From Synergistaceae bacterium (GTDB lineage Bacteria; Synergistota; Synergistia; Synergistales; Synergistaceae): a stretch of 15,027 nt of DNA. The notes beneath the pieces are model-generated. The model did not search any database and was not told the origin of the DNA. It saw only the letters and a program-made list of their open reading frames with translations. The stretch lies in NCBI GenBank assembly GCA_031290815.1, contig JAISLO010000030.1, forward strand, positions 1 through 15,027. Reading direction: 5' to 3'. The position numbers were made by a program, and so were the translations under genes. Positions 7,477 to 13,956 of this stretch are shown in pieces (within the stretch, counting starts at the first letter, position 1; each line of letters starts with the position of its first letter).

Positions 7477-8535
7477 CTATACCCCCTCGTCATCGTCGTC
7501 AATCAGCGAAAGCTGCCTGAACTGCGCCGAAATGGGTTTCCCCATGTACTCGTAGGTGTTTCTGGTGGCCTTTCTTCCCCTGGGAGTGCGTTCGAGGAGA
7601 CCCTTCTGTATCAGATACGGCTCGTAGATGTCCTCTATGGTCTGAGTATCCTCGTTCAGGGCCGCCGCGAGCGTCGAGAGACCGACCGGGCCGCCGTCGA
7701 AGAGCTCCGTCAGCGCTGTGAGAAATTTTCTGTCCTGTTCGTCGAGCCCCCGCGAATCGACGCCGAGCATGTCCAATGCTGATTTCGCCAGGGGGAGACC
7801 TATCTCGTCCATCTCCCTGACCTGAGCTATGTCCCGGACCCTGCGAAGCAGACGGAGGGCCACCCTCGGAGTGCCCCGCGCCCTCAAGCCTATCTCCTTA
7901 GCCGCGTCGTCCGATATACTGGCCCGCAGGACGTTTGCGCCGCGCAGCACTATCCGCGTCAGTTCGTCCTGGCCGTACAGGTGGAGCTGTTCCACTATCC
8001 CAAAGCGCGCCCGGAGGGGCGACGTCAGGAGGCCGAGGCGCGTCGTAGCCCCGATCAGGGTGAACCTGGGGAGCTTCAGCTGTATGCTCCTGGCGAGAGG
8101 GCCCTTGCCGACGACTATCGAGAGGCAAAAGTCCTCCATGGCCGGGTACAGTATCTCCTCCACGTTGGCCGACATGCGGTGTATCTCGTCTATGAACAGG
8201 ACATCGTTCGGCTGCACGTTTGACAGAATGGCGGCGAGGTCGCCGGCTCGCTCCAGGGCAGGGCCGGACGTCGCCCGCAAAGTACCGCCCATCTCGCGCG
8301 ATATTATCCCGGCGAGCGTGGTCTTGCCAAGCCCAGGCGGCCCGTAGAACAAGGTGTGATCCAGCGGCTCGTCCCTGCTCAGGGACGCCTGTATGAAAAT
8401 GGACAGCTTCTCCTTCAGCGCGTCCTGCCCAATAAAATCAATCAGCGCTCTGGGGCGGATCGAGAGGGCATCCTCCTCCCTGTCGTTCCGCAAGTTCTCG
8501 AAGTGCTTGTCCTGCGCAGGTTCCTTGGCCGTCAC
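7477..8535 (-). CDS. ruvB: Holliday junction branch-migration ATPase RuvB
   Basis: RuvB is the hexameric AAA+ motor that, with RuvA, drives Holliday-junction branch migration during recombinational repair. The 352-residue protein shows Walker A GPPGLGKTTL near residue 65, Walker B DVLFIDEIHRM near 115 and the IGATTRLGLLTSPLRARFG sensor/arginine-finger region near 157-175. A winged-helix C-terminal domain has YLIQKGLLERTPRGRKAT. A short acidic tail (DDDDEGV) follows the usual end. The GTG start at 8535 has AGAGGAG upstream and begins three bases after the ruvA stop, indicating coupling. It ends in TAG; every other intact gene in the window ends in TGA or TAA. Confidence 0.97.
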   Translation of the reverse strand: MTAKEPAQDKHFENLRNDREEDALSIRPRALIDFIGQDALKEKLSIFIQASLSRDEPLDHTLFYGPPGLGKTTLAGIISREMGGTLRATSGPALERAGDLAAILSNVQPNDVLFIDEIHRMSANVEEILYPAMEDFCLSIVVGKGPLARSIQLKLPRFTLIGATTRLGLLTSPLRARFGIVEQLHLYGQDELTRIVLRGANVLRASISDDAAKEIGLRARGTPRVALRLLRRVRDIAQVREMDEIGLPLAKSALDMLGVDSRGLDEQDRKFLTALTELFDGGPVGLSTLAAALNEDTQTIEDIYEPYLIQKGLLERTPRGRKATRNTYEYMGKPISAQFRQLSLIDDDDEGV

Positions 8536-8538
8536 CCT

Positions 8539-9141
8539 TTATCTCCTCTGGAGCCTGCCCAGGGCCGACTTCATCAGATCCTCCTCGGTCCATGAGCGTT
8601 CGCCTCCCTCCGCCCTGCACGCGGAGATGGCCTGAACGGCTTCGCTCTGAGTGAAGCCCAGCGCGGCGAGGCCTTCCATGACTCCCGAGTCGACGGAGCT
8701 CCTCTCCGAAAGGGGGGCGCTCGCCCCTGCAAAGGAGGCGAATTTTTTCTCCGCCTTCGAGCGCAGCTCAAAGCAGATGCGCTCGGCCCTCTTGGGACCG
8801 AGGCCGGGAACGGCGAGCCGGGCGGAGTCCCCGGCGAGTATCGCGGAGATTATCTCGCCGGAGCCGAGATGCCTGAGCAGCGCTATCGAGAGCTTGCCTC
8901 CCATGGTCTTCACCTGAGTTATCTCAAGGAACAGGGTTCTCTCTACTTCGTCGCTGAAGCCGAAGAGAGCGAACCCGGAATCACTCGTCTGAAGATAGGC
9001 GGCGCAGGTCAGCAGGTCTCCGGGCTTGGCCCTGGCCATCAGCGATCCCGATCCGTACACCTCCAGCCCGAAGCCGGATACGTCCAGACAGATTATCTCG
9101 CCATCCGCCGAGATAACCCTGCCGGAAAGACTTCTAATCAT
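8539..9141 (-). CDS. ruvA: Holliday junction-binding protein RuvA
   Basis: RuvA tetramers bind the four-way junction and load RuvB. The 200-residue sequence has the N-terminal OB-fold (MIRSLSGRVISADGEIICLDVSGFG). The middle has helix-hairpin-helix elements: the segment around TQVKTMGGKLSIALL and the second hairpin VPGLGPKRAERICFEL near residue 105-120. A flexible linker leads to a C-terminal RuvB-contact helix bundle starting near EGLAALGFTQSEAVQAI. The length is normal. The ATG at 9141 gives the canonical N-terminus, although its ribosome site is weak. It is separated from ruvC by a 72-base gap that holds two hairpins. Confidence 0.95.
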   Translation of the reverse strand: MIRSLSGRVISADGEIICLDVSGFGLEVYGSGSLMARAKPGDLLTCAAYLQTSDSGFALFGFSDEVERTLFLEITQVKTMGGKLSIALLRHLGSGEIISAILAGDSARLAVPGLGPKRAERICFELRSKAEKKFASFAGASAPLSERSSVDSGVMEGLAALGFTQSEAVQAISACRAEGGERSWTEEDLMKSALGRLQRR

Positions 9142-9157
9142 CCGTAGTAACTGTCAA

Positions 9158-9197
9158 GGGGACTGAGTTCCCCCGCATGGTTCGGGACGGAGTCCCG
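9158..9197 (-). promoter_or_regulatory. Two related hairpins in the ruvC-ruvA gap
   Basis: In the direction of transcription, a 6-bp stem (CGGGAC/GTCCCG, 3-base loop, 9183-9197) is followed by a 5-bp stem (GGGGA/TCCCC, 6-base loop, 9158-9173), just upstream of the ruvA start at 9141. The two palindromes resemble each other, so alternative pairing between them is possible. On the minus strand no T-run follows, so this is not an intrinsic terminator for ruvC. It could be an RNA-processing or attenuation element, or a small repeated palindrome. The function is unproven. Confidence 0.4.
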
Positions 9198-9213
9198 GTG
9201 TTTTTACGACGCT

Positions 9214-9717
9214 TCATGCCCCAACGCTCCTGTTCTTGTGATCTTCGAACTGCGCCAGCGACAGGCCCGTTATCGCTATCGCCAGCGCGTCGGCGGCGTC
9301 GTCCGGGCGCGGGGATTCGTCCAGGTTCAGCAGACGCCTGACCATTCCCTGAACCTGGGACTTTTCGGCCGATCCGTTGCCGCAGACGGCGATCTTCACC
9401 TCCGACGGCTTCGGCTCATAGGGCACGACGCCCATGTTAGCGACCGCCAGCAGGATGACCCCCCGCGCCTGGAACACCATCTCCGCAGTTGTCGAGTTGC
9501 GCCCGAAGTACAGGCGCTCGACCGCCACCACGTCCGGGGAGTGAGCCCTCATCTTGGACATGAGCTCGTGGTAGAGATCGCTCAGCCGAACCGATATCGG
9601 AAGCCCCGGCTCCGTGGATATAGCCCCGTAATCTAGCGCCGTCATGACGGATCCGATGTCCTCGACGACGCCGTATCCCATCGTGCCTATGCCCGGGTCG
9701 ATGCCGAAACAGACCAA
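9214..9717 (-). CDS. ruvC: Crossover junction endodeoxyribonuclease RuvC
   Basis: RuvC is the dimeric resolvase that nicks Holliday junctions symmetrically. The 167-residue protein has the RNase-H-like fold motifs in order. These are FGIDPGIGTMGYGV with catalytic Asp near residue 7, VAVERLYFGRNSTTAEMV with catalytic Glu near 68, PSEVKIAVCGNGSAEKSQV with the conserved Lys, and RPDDAADALAIAI with the C-terminal acidic pair. Many relatives have His before the first Asp of the last motif; here it is Asp. The TTG start at 9717 is the only one giving the full first strand. A GAGG lies very close to it. It begins 26 bases after yebC. Confidence 0.95.
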   Translation of the reverse strand: MVCFGIDPGIGTMGYGVVEDIGSVMTALDYGAISTEPGLPISVRLSDLYHELMSKMRAHSPDVVAVERLYFGRNSTTAEMVFQARGVILLAVANMGVVPYEPKPSEVKIAVCGNGSAEKSQVQGMVRRLLNLDESPRPDDAADALAIAITGLSLAQFEDHKNRSVGA

Positions 9718-9743
9718 TTCCTCAAACCGGCCGTTTCATCGCG

Positions 9744-10493
9744 TTAATCCAACTGGGCCAGGATTTCGTCCGGGATCTCGAAATTGGCGTAGACGTTCTG
9801 GACATCGTCGTGTTCCTCAAAGCGGTCTATCATGGACAACAGCTTCGCTGCCTCCTCCTTGGACTTAACCGCGATCGTCGTCTTGGGCTCCATCAAGATC
9901 TCGGCGTTGCCGACGACGTAACCAGCGTCCTTTATAGCCGCGGCGATCGCGCTGAGGTCCGTCGGACCGGTGATCACCTCGAATCCGTCGTCAGCCTGGC
10001 TCAAATCGTCCGCGCCGGCCTCTATCGCGACGCTCATGAGGCTGTCCTCGTCGATATCCCGGCCGGTTACGGTTATCACGCCCTTCCTCTCGAAGTTCCA
10101 CGCGACGCAGCCGACCTCTCCGATTGCCCCACCGACCCTGCCGAAGAGCGACCTCATCTCGGGAGCGGTCCGATTCCTGTTGTCCGTCATCGTCTCGACC
10201 ATGACCGCCACTCCGCCCGGCCCGTAGCCCTCGTAAGTGACGTCCTCGTAAGTGACCCCCTCCAGATTGCCCGAGCCCCTCTTTACGGCGCGGTCGATGT
10301 TGTCCATCGGCACGTTGCCCTCCTTGGCGCGGTCGATCGCGACCTTGAGCGCGAAGTTGGCGTTGGGATCGCCCCCCCCCGCCTTGGCCGCGGCGATGAT
10401 GTTCTTGGTGAGCCTCTGGTACGCCGCGCCCTTCTTCGCGTCCTGAGCGGCCTTGCGGTGTTTGATGTTGGCCCATTTCGAGTGTCCCGACAT
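9744..10493 (-). CDS. yebC: YebC/PmpR-family regulatory protein
   Basis: This 249-residue cytoplasmic protein of the YebC/TACO1 family was long annotated as a transcriptional regulator and more recently implicated in translation of difficult sequences. The start at 10493 gives the canonical N-terminus MSGHSKWANIKHRKAAQDAKKG. It has AGGGGG at good spacing; a longer frame upstream is not coding. Other family blocks are NIDRAVKRGSGN near residue 70, the YEGYGPGGVAV strand near 90, MTDNRNRTAPEMRSLF and GGAIGEVGCVAWNFERKG near 120. The C-terminal FEEHDDVQNVYANFEIPDE closes it. It is the first gene of the minus-strand block and lies next to ruvCAB, as in many bacteria. Confidence 0.96.
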   Translation of the reverse strand: MSGHSKWANIKHRKAAQDAKKGAAYQRLTKNIIAAAKAGGGDPNANFALKVAIDRAKEGNVPMDNIDRAVKRGSGNLEGVTYEDVTYEGYGPGGVAVMVETMTDNRNRTAPEMRSLFGRVGGAIGEVGCVAWNFERKGVITVTGRDIDEDSLMSVAIEAGADDLSQADDGFEVITGPTDLSAIAAAIKDAGYVVGNAEILMEPKTTIAVKSKEEAAKLLSMIDRFEEHDDVQNVYANFEIPDEILAQLD

Positions 10494-10552
10494 AAGCATC
10501 CCCCTTTTATAATGCGGCTTAAAAATGCTTGTTTGCACAGTTATCACGGATA

Positions 10553-10580
10553 ATTCTACCACACTAAACGGGCTGGGCAA
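10553..10580 (-). promoter_or_regulatory. Candidate sigma-70-type promoter for yebC and the minus-strand block
   Basis: Read on the minus strand, TTGCCC (10575-10580) and TAGAAT (10553-10558) are separated by 16 bases, close to the TTGACA/TATAAT consensus. The predicted start of transcription would give a leader of about 50 bases before the yebC ribosome site. The -10 box overlaps one arm of an 8-base inverted repeat (see 10557-10645). Confidence 0.45.
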
Positions 10581-10645
10581 ATTCAAACGCGGATTTTAGG
10601 CGTTCGGCTGTATGATTTTAAATAAGATAGATTTGATGTGTGGTA
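10557..10645. repeat. Inverted repeat TACCACAC/GTGTGGTA in the divergent promoter region
   Basis: TACCACAC at 10557-10564 and its exact inverse GTGTGGTA at 10638-10645 lie 73 bases apart, between yebC and the kinase gene. The left arm overlaps the putative yebC -10 box. Two arms flanking a divergent start region could be operator half-sites, but eight bases can match by chance. Confidence 0.25.
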
Positions 10646-10732
10646 AACTTTGTATTCTGAGACGGCTGAATGTCGTTTGGGTGGTCCAGTCTGCGTTTTC
10701 TCATGGAAAAAATTTACTTGGAGGCGATCTTT

Positions 10733-12037
10733 GTGGCTGAATTGTCCGCGGGACAGAGGGTGAGAACGGATACCGGGAACGAGGCCGAGGTCATAAGTCT
10801 CATTGGCGAAGGCGGCCAGGGAGAGGTATACAAAGTTCGTTTCCGAAATAGAGAGTATGCTCTGAAATGGTATTATCCAAGATATTTGTCCAAACTTCGA
10901 AGTGCCGACGAATTCTACAACAACCTCAAGGACAACATCCTGATGGGGTCTCCGTCGGAGGACTTTTTGTGGCCGCTTGACATCGCGCAGCGCCGAAATG
11001 GCAGCTTTGGCTACATCATGGACCTGCGGCCCGGGAACTTCAAGGATTTCAAGTTGTTCCTCCTGGCAAAGGCAAAGTTTGCAAGCCTCGAGGCGAAGAT
11101 CAATGCGGCGTTGAATATCATACGCGGTTTCCGAGCTCTGCACACGAGGGGCTTCAGTTATCAGGACCTGAACGACGGCAATTTTTTCATCGATCCTCAA
11201 AACGGCGAGGTCTTGATATGCGACAACGACAACGTCGCGCCCTTCGGGAAAAACCTCGGAGTCGGAGGCAAAATGCGTTATATGGCGCCGGAGATCGTCA
11301 CCGGGAGAAAGCTCCCGGACGCGGAGACGGACAAGTTCTCACTGGCGGTCGTCCTGTTTTATCTCTTCTTCTCCAACCATCCCCTAGAAGGAGCGCGAAC
11401 CATGTGTCCCTGCATGACAGACGGTCTGGAGAAGAGATATTATGGCAGGGAGCCGGTATTCATACTCGACCCGAATGACGAATCCAACCGCCCGGTGAGG
11501 GGGATCCACAAGAACGTTATCGATCTGTGGCAGGTTTTTCCCGAGTTCGTAAGGGACGCCTTTGTCAAGGCGTTCGGCAAAGAGGCCATGACTGGCGAAG
11601 ATATCACAAACAGGGTGATCGAAAAGGAATGGCAGGGAATATTCACGCGGCTTCGCGACATCACGGCGAGGTGTGACTGCGGGGGCGAGACCTTCTTCGA
11701 CCTGGACAGGGACGAATCGGTCTGCATTGCCTGCGACAGAACGCTCCCGAGGCCGCCAGTCCTGAAAATCCAAAATCATCGGATCGCGCTTCGCCCGAAC
11801 AAGAGGATCTGCAAGAGCCAAGTAATCCCGGACAACGATGAATTCAACGCGCTCGTGGGGCAAGTGGTGAGGAGCAGGGAAGATCCCAATTTATGGGGTT
11901 TGAGAAATGAAGGCGGCGATCCTTGGGATGCTCATTCGGCGTCAGGCGATCGAAGAACCATCGGAAGAGGCTGCGTTGTCCCAGCGAGAATGGGCTTCAG
12001 GATAAACTTTGGGTCCAGCGCCGGCGAAATCCTGTAA
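10733..12037 (+). CDS. Protein kinase with C-terminal zinc ribbon (YegI-like, TerY-P triad kinase)
   Basis: This is a 434-residue soluble Ser/Thr-type protein kinase, first gene of the cassette. From the GTG at 10733 it has the glycine loop IGEGGQGEV (about residues 24-32), ATP-site Lys45 in EYALKWY, and a catalytic loop YQDLNDGN with Asp145 and Asn150. The metal-binding Asp164 lies in CDNDN, where most kinases have DFG, and MAPE has Glu187. A zinc-ribbon pattern follows: Cys314-x-Cys316 and Cys331-x-x-Cys334. The last 90 residues look beta-rich, with NLWGLRN and INFGSSAGEI elements reminiscent of an FHA-like fold (inference). GTG is chosen over the upstream ATG at 10670 because GGAGG lies eight bases before it. 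The gene is followed by VWA and PP2C genes, the arrangement of E. coli yegI/yegL/yegK and of TerY-P triads. Its substrate is unknown; the VWA or ankyrin protein is a fair guess. Confidence 0.85.
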   Translation: MAELSAGQRVRTDTGNEAEVISLIGEGGQGEVYKVRFRNREYALKWYYPRYLSKLRSADEFYNNLKDNILMGSPSEDFLWPLDIAQRRNGSFGYIMDLRPGNFKDFKLFLLAKAKFASLEAKINAALNIIRGFRALHTRGFSYQDLNDGNFFIDPQNGEVLICDNDNVAPFGKNLGVGGKMRYMAPEIVTGRKLPDAETDKFSLAVVLFYLFFSNHPLEGARTMCPCMTDGLEKRYYGREPVFILDPNDESNRPVRGIHKNVIDLWQVFPEFVRDAFVKAFGKEAMTGEDITNRVIEKEWQGIFTRLRDITARCDCGGETFFDLDRDESVCIACDRTLPRPPVLKIQNHRIALRPNKRICKSQVIPDNDEFNALVGQVVRSREDPNLWGLRNEGGDPWDAHSASGDRRTIGRGCVVPARMGFRINFGSSAGEIL

Positions 12038-12097
12038 ACATCGCCGCTTCCCCGCCGAGAGCATGAGCCAAATCTTTTGCAGAGGAGATGTTATGAC

Positions 12098-12871
12098 ATG
12101 GCCGTAAATATGTTGGACAATACCCCAGTGTCTAGGAGGACGATGGTTTTCATCTTTGTTGTGGACACGTCGGGGAGCATGACTGGCTCAAAGATCGGCG
12201 CCGTCAACGAGGCGATCAAGGAGGCCATTCCGGAGATCAAGTCCGTCTCCGATGAAAACACCGATGCCAAGATAAAGGTCGCGGCGATTTCTTTTTCGAC
12301 CTCTTCAAAATGGATGAGCCAGGAGCCGGTCGAGGTCGAGAAGTTTCGATGGGACCCGGTGAGCGCCGGCGGGGCGACCGATTTAGGGGACGCCTTTAAA
12401 AAAATAAACGAAAAGCTCACGAGAGAGCGCGGAGGTTTTATGGAGGAGGCCGCAGGCTCCTATGCCCCAGTGTTCTTACTCCTCTCGGACGGCCAACCCA
12501 CGGACGATTACAAGACGGCTTTAGGGGAGCTCAAGCGGAACGCCTGGTTCAAGGTTGCGATAAAGATCGCGCTTGCGATCGGGGAAGATGTGGATGAAAG
12601 CGTCCTGGCCGAGTTCACCGGAAATATCGAGACGGTTTTGCCGGCGCTCAATTCCACGGTCTTAAAGAAGATGATCAAAACCATAAGCGTGAGGGCCTCC
12701 CAAATTGGTTCCAGGAGCGCGAATGTCAATATGGGCGCGGGAGATGGCTGCGGGTCAGATTTAGATCCTGAGGACAACAGCAAAAAACAGGAGGAAGCGG
12801 AAGAGATGATCCGTGACATAGGGAGGGACTTGGAGCGTGACAATAAAAACTCAGAGTGGGGGAATTTTTGA
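12098..12871 (+). CDS. TerY-like von Willebrand factor A domain protein
   Basis: This 257-residue cytoplasmic VWA protein resembles TerY and YegL. The metal-ion-dependent adhesion site is complete: DTSGSM (Asp23, Ser25, Ser27), Thr94 in GGATDLG and Asp131 in LLLSDGQPTDD, so it should bind a divalent cation and a partner protein. A core beta-alpha fold covers about residues 14-205. The tail of about 45 residues is charged and glycine-rich, then a KKQEEAEEMIRDIGRDLE helix that could mediate contacts. The ATG at 12098 is preferred because GAGGAG lies 10 bases upstream; the frame opens earlier at a TTG without such a site. It begins 60 bases after the kinase gene and precedes PP2C. In characterised Ter-type triads such VWA proteins are proposed scaffolds or phosphorylation targets; that role is inferred here. 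Confidence 0.88.
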   Translation: MAVNMLDNTPVSRRTMVFIFVVDTSGSMTGSKIGAVNEAIKEAIPEIKSVSDENTDAKIKVAAISFSTSSKWMSQEPVEVEKFRWDPVSAGGATDLGDAFKKINEKLTRERGGFMEEAAGSYAPVFLLLSDGQPTDDYKTALGELKRNAWFKVAIKIALAIGEDVDESVLAEFTGNIETVLPALNSTVLKKMIKTISVRASQIGSRSANVNMGAGDGCGSDLDPEDNSKKQEEAEEMIRDIGRDLERDNKNSEWGNF

Positions 12872-12943
12872 TTTAGTTTGTTTCCTCGCCGCCCTTTTGG
12901 TTGGAAGTTTGACAATGGACTTTTTTCATAAAGGCGGAATGAG

Positions 12944-13936
12944 ATGAAGCGCCGCTGCTTCAACGTTACATGCCCAGGAGCGAGCCACGTCAGAGAGGGA
13001 AAAGTCTGCCAGGACGCCTCGGGCAGGGTAGAGAGCGGCGGCTTTCTGGCTGTTATCGTCGCGGACGGCCACGGAGCGGACGATTACATGCGCAGCGACC
13101 TGGGCTCAAAGTTTGCGGTCGAGGCGTGCGGAGAATGTATTGGCGAGTTTATGGGGCAAGCCAATTTTGACTGTCTTGACGGCGGGGACTCGAAGGGACT
13201 GCTGGCCCAGCTGAAAAAGAGCGTAATTGCCCGATGGCACGAAAAGGTCCGCGGCCATTTCAGGGAGAACCCGTTCACCGACGAGGAGACGGATAAACTC
13301 TCGGTCATGACAAGAAGAAGGTATCTCGAACGAAACATGATAGAGCCGGCGTATGGAACGACGCTCATCGCTGCGGTCGCTGCGGATGACTTCTGGTTTG
13401 GGTTGCACATCGGAGACGGCAGATGTGTGACGAAAGGGTACGACCTTGTTTTCAGCCAGCCGATTCCCTGGGACGAAAAATGCTTCCTCAATGTCACCAC
13501 ATCTCTTTGTGACGAGGACGCATTCGAGAGGTCGAGGCACTGTTTCAGCAGGGATGTTCCCGCGGCCATTTTTATCGGCAGCGACGGCATTGACGACTGT
13601 TTCGCCAACGACGGACAGATCTACGCCCTTTACGACAATGTCATCTGCAACTTCGGGCTCAACGGTTTCGATGAGGCACATGAGATGCTGGCGGAATATC
13701 TTCCAAAGCTCAGCGCGAAGGGCAGCCGGGACGATATGTCGATGGCAGGCATCTTCGACGCCGAAAACATCCAATTTTACATGAGGGTAACCGAACAGGA
13801 GGAGCGCGCGCCTCCGGAGCGGGAGAGGACGCATGACGCTGGCACGGAAGAAACGGTTGAAACCGCGTCCGAACCGGACGGAAGAACTGTCCTTGAACTC
13901 GGGCGGGAGACCTGCGTTGAGTTTGGGGGGTGCTGA
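12944..13936 (+). CDS. PP2C-family protein phosphatase (YegK/PphC-like)
   Basis: This is a 330-residue metal-dependent Ser/Thr phosphatase that would oppose the cassette kinase. PP2C motifs are in order: GKVCQDAS (residues 19-26), VIVADGHGAD with Asp41-Gly42, YGTTLIAAV, HIGDGRC, FIGSDGIDD with Asp214, and the closing RDDMSMA with Asp263 and Asp264. The metal-binding aspartates are all present, so it should be active. An inserted helical segment of about 60 residues (roughly 80-140) lies between the DGHG and GTT motifs. After about residue 275 there is an acidic, Glu/Arg/Pro-rich tail of about 50 residues that looks disordered. The ATG at 12944 has AAGGCGG upstream. The stop lies just before the next start and overlaps its longest frame, so the ankyrin gene is probably coupled to it. 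Confidence 0.9.
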   Translation: MKRRCFNVTCPGASHVREGKVCQDASGRVESGGFLAVIVADGHGADDYMRSDLGSKFAVEACGECIGEFMGQANFDCLDGGDSKGLLAQLKKSVIARWHEKVRGHFRENPFTDEETDKLSVMTRRRYLERNMIEPAYGTTLIAAVAADDFWFGLHIGDGRCVTKGYDLVFSQPIPWDEKCFLNVTTSLCDEDAFERSRHCFSRDVPAAIFIGSDGIDDCFANDGQIYALYDNVICNFGLNGFDEAHEMLAEYLPKLSAKGSRDDMSMAGIFDAENIQFYMRVTEQEERAPPERERTHDAGTEETVETASEPDGRTVLELGRETCVEFGGC

Positions 13937-13956
13937 CGGTGGATGGAGAACATGTG

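Noticed and set aside
9810..10553. A 247-codon plus-strand frame opposite yebC
   Set aside because: No family features; the canonical YebC motifs lie on the other strand.
12909..12932. TTGACA before the PP2C gene as an internal promoter
   Set aside because: The perfect -35-like hexamer has no -10-like hexamer at 16-18 bases; the nearest (CATAAA) is only 12 bases away.
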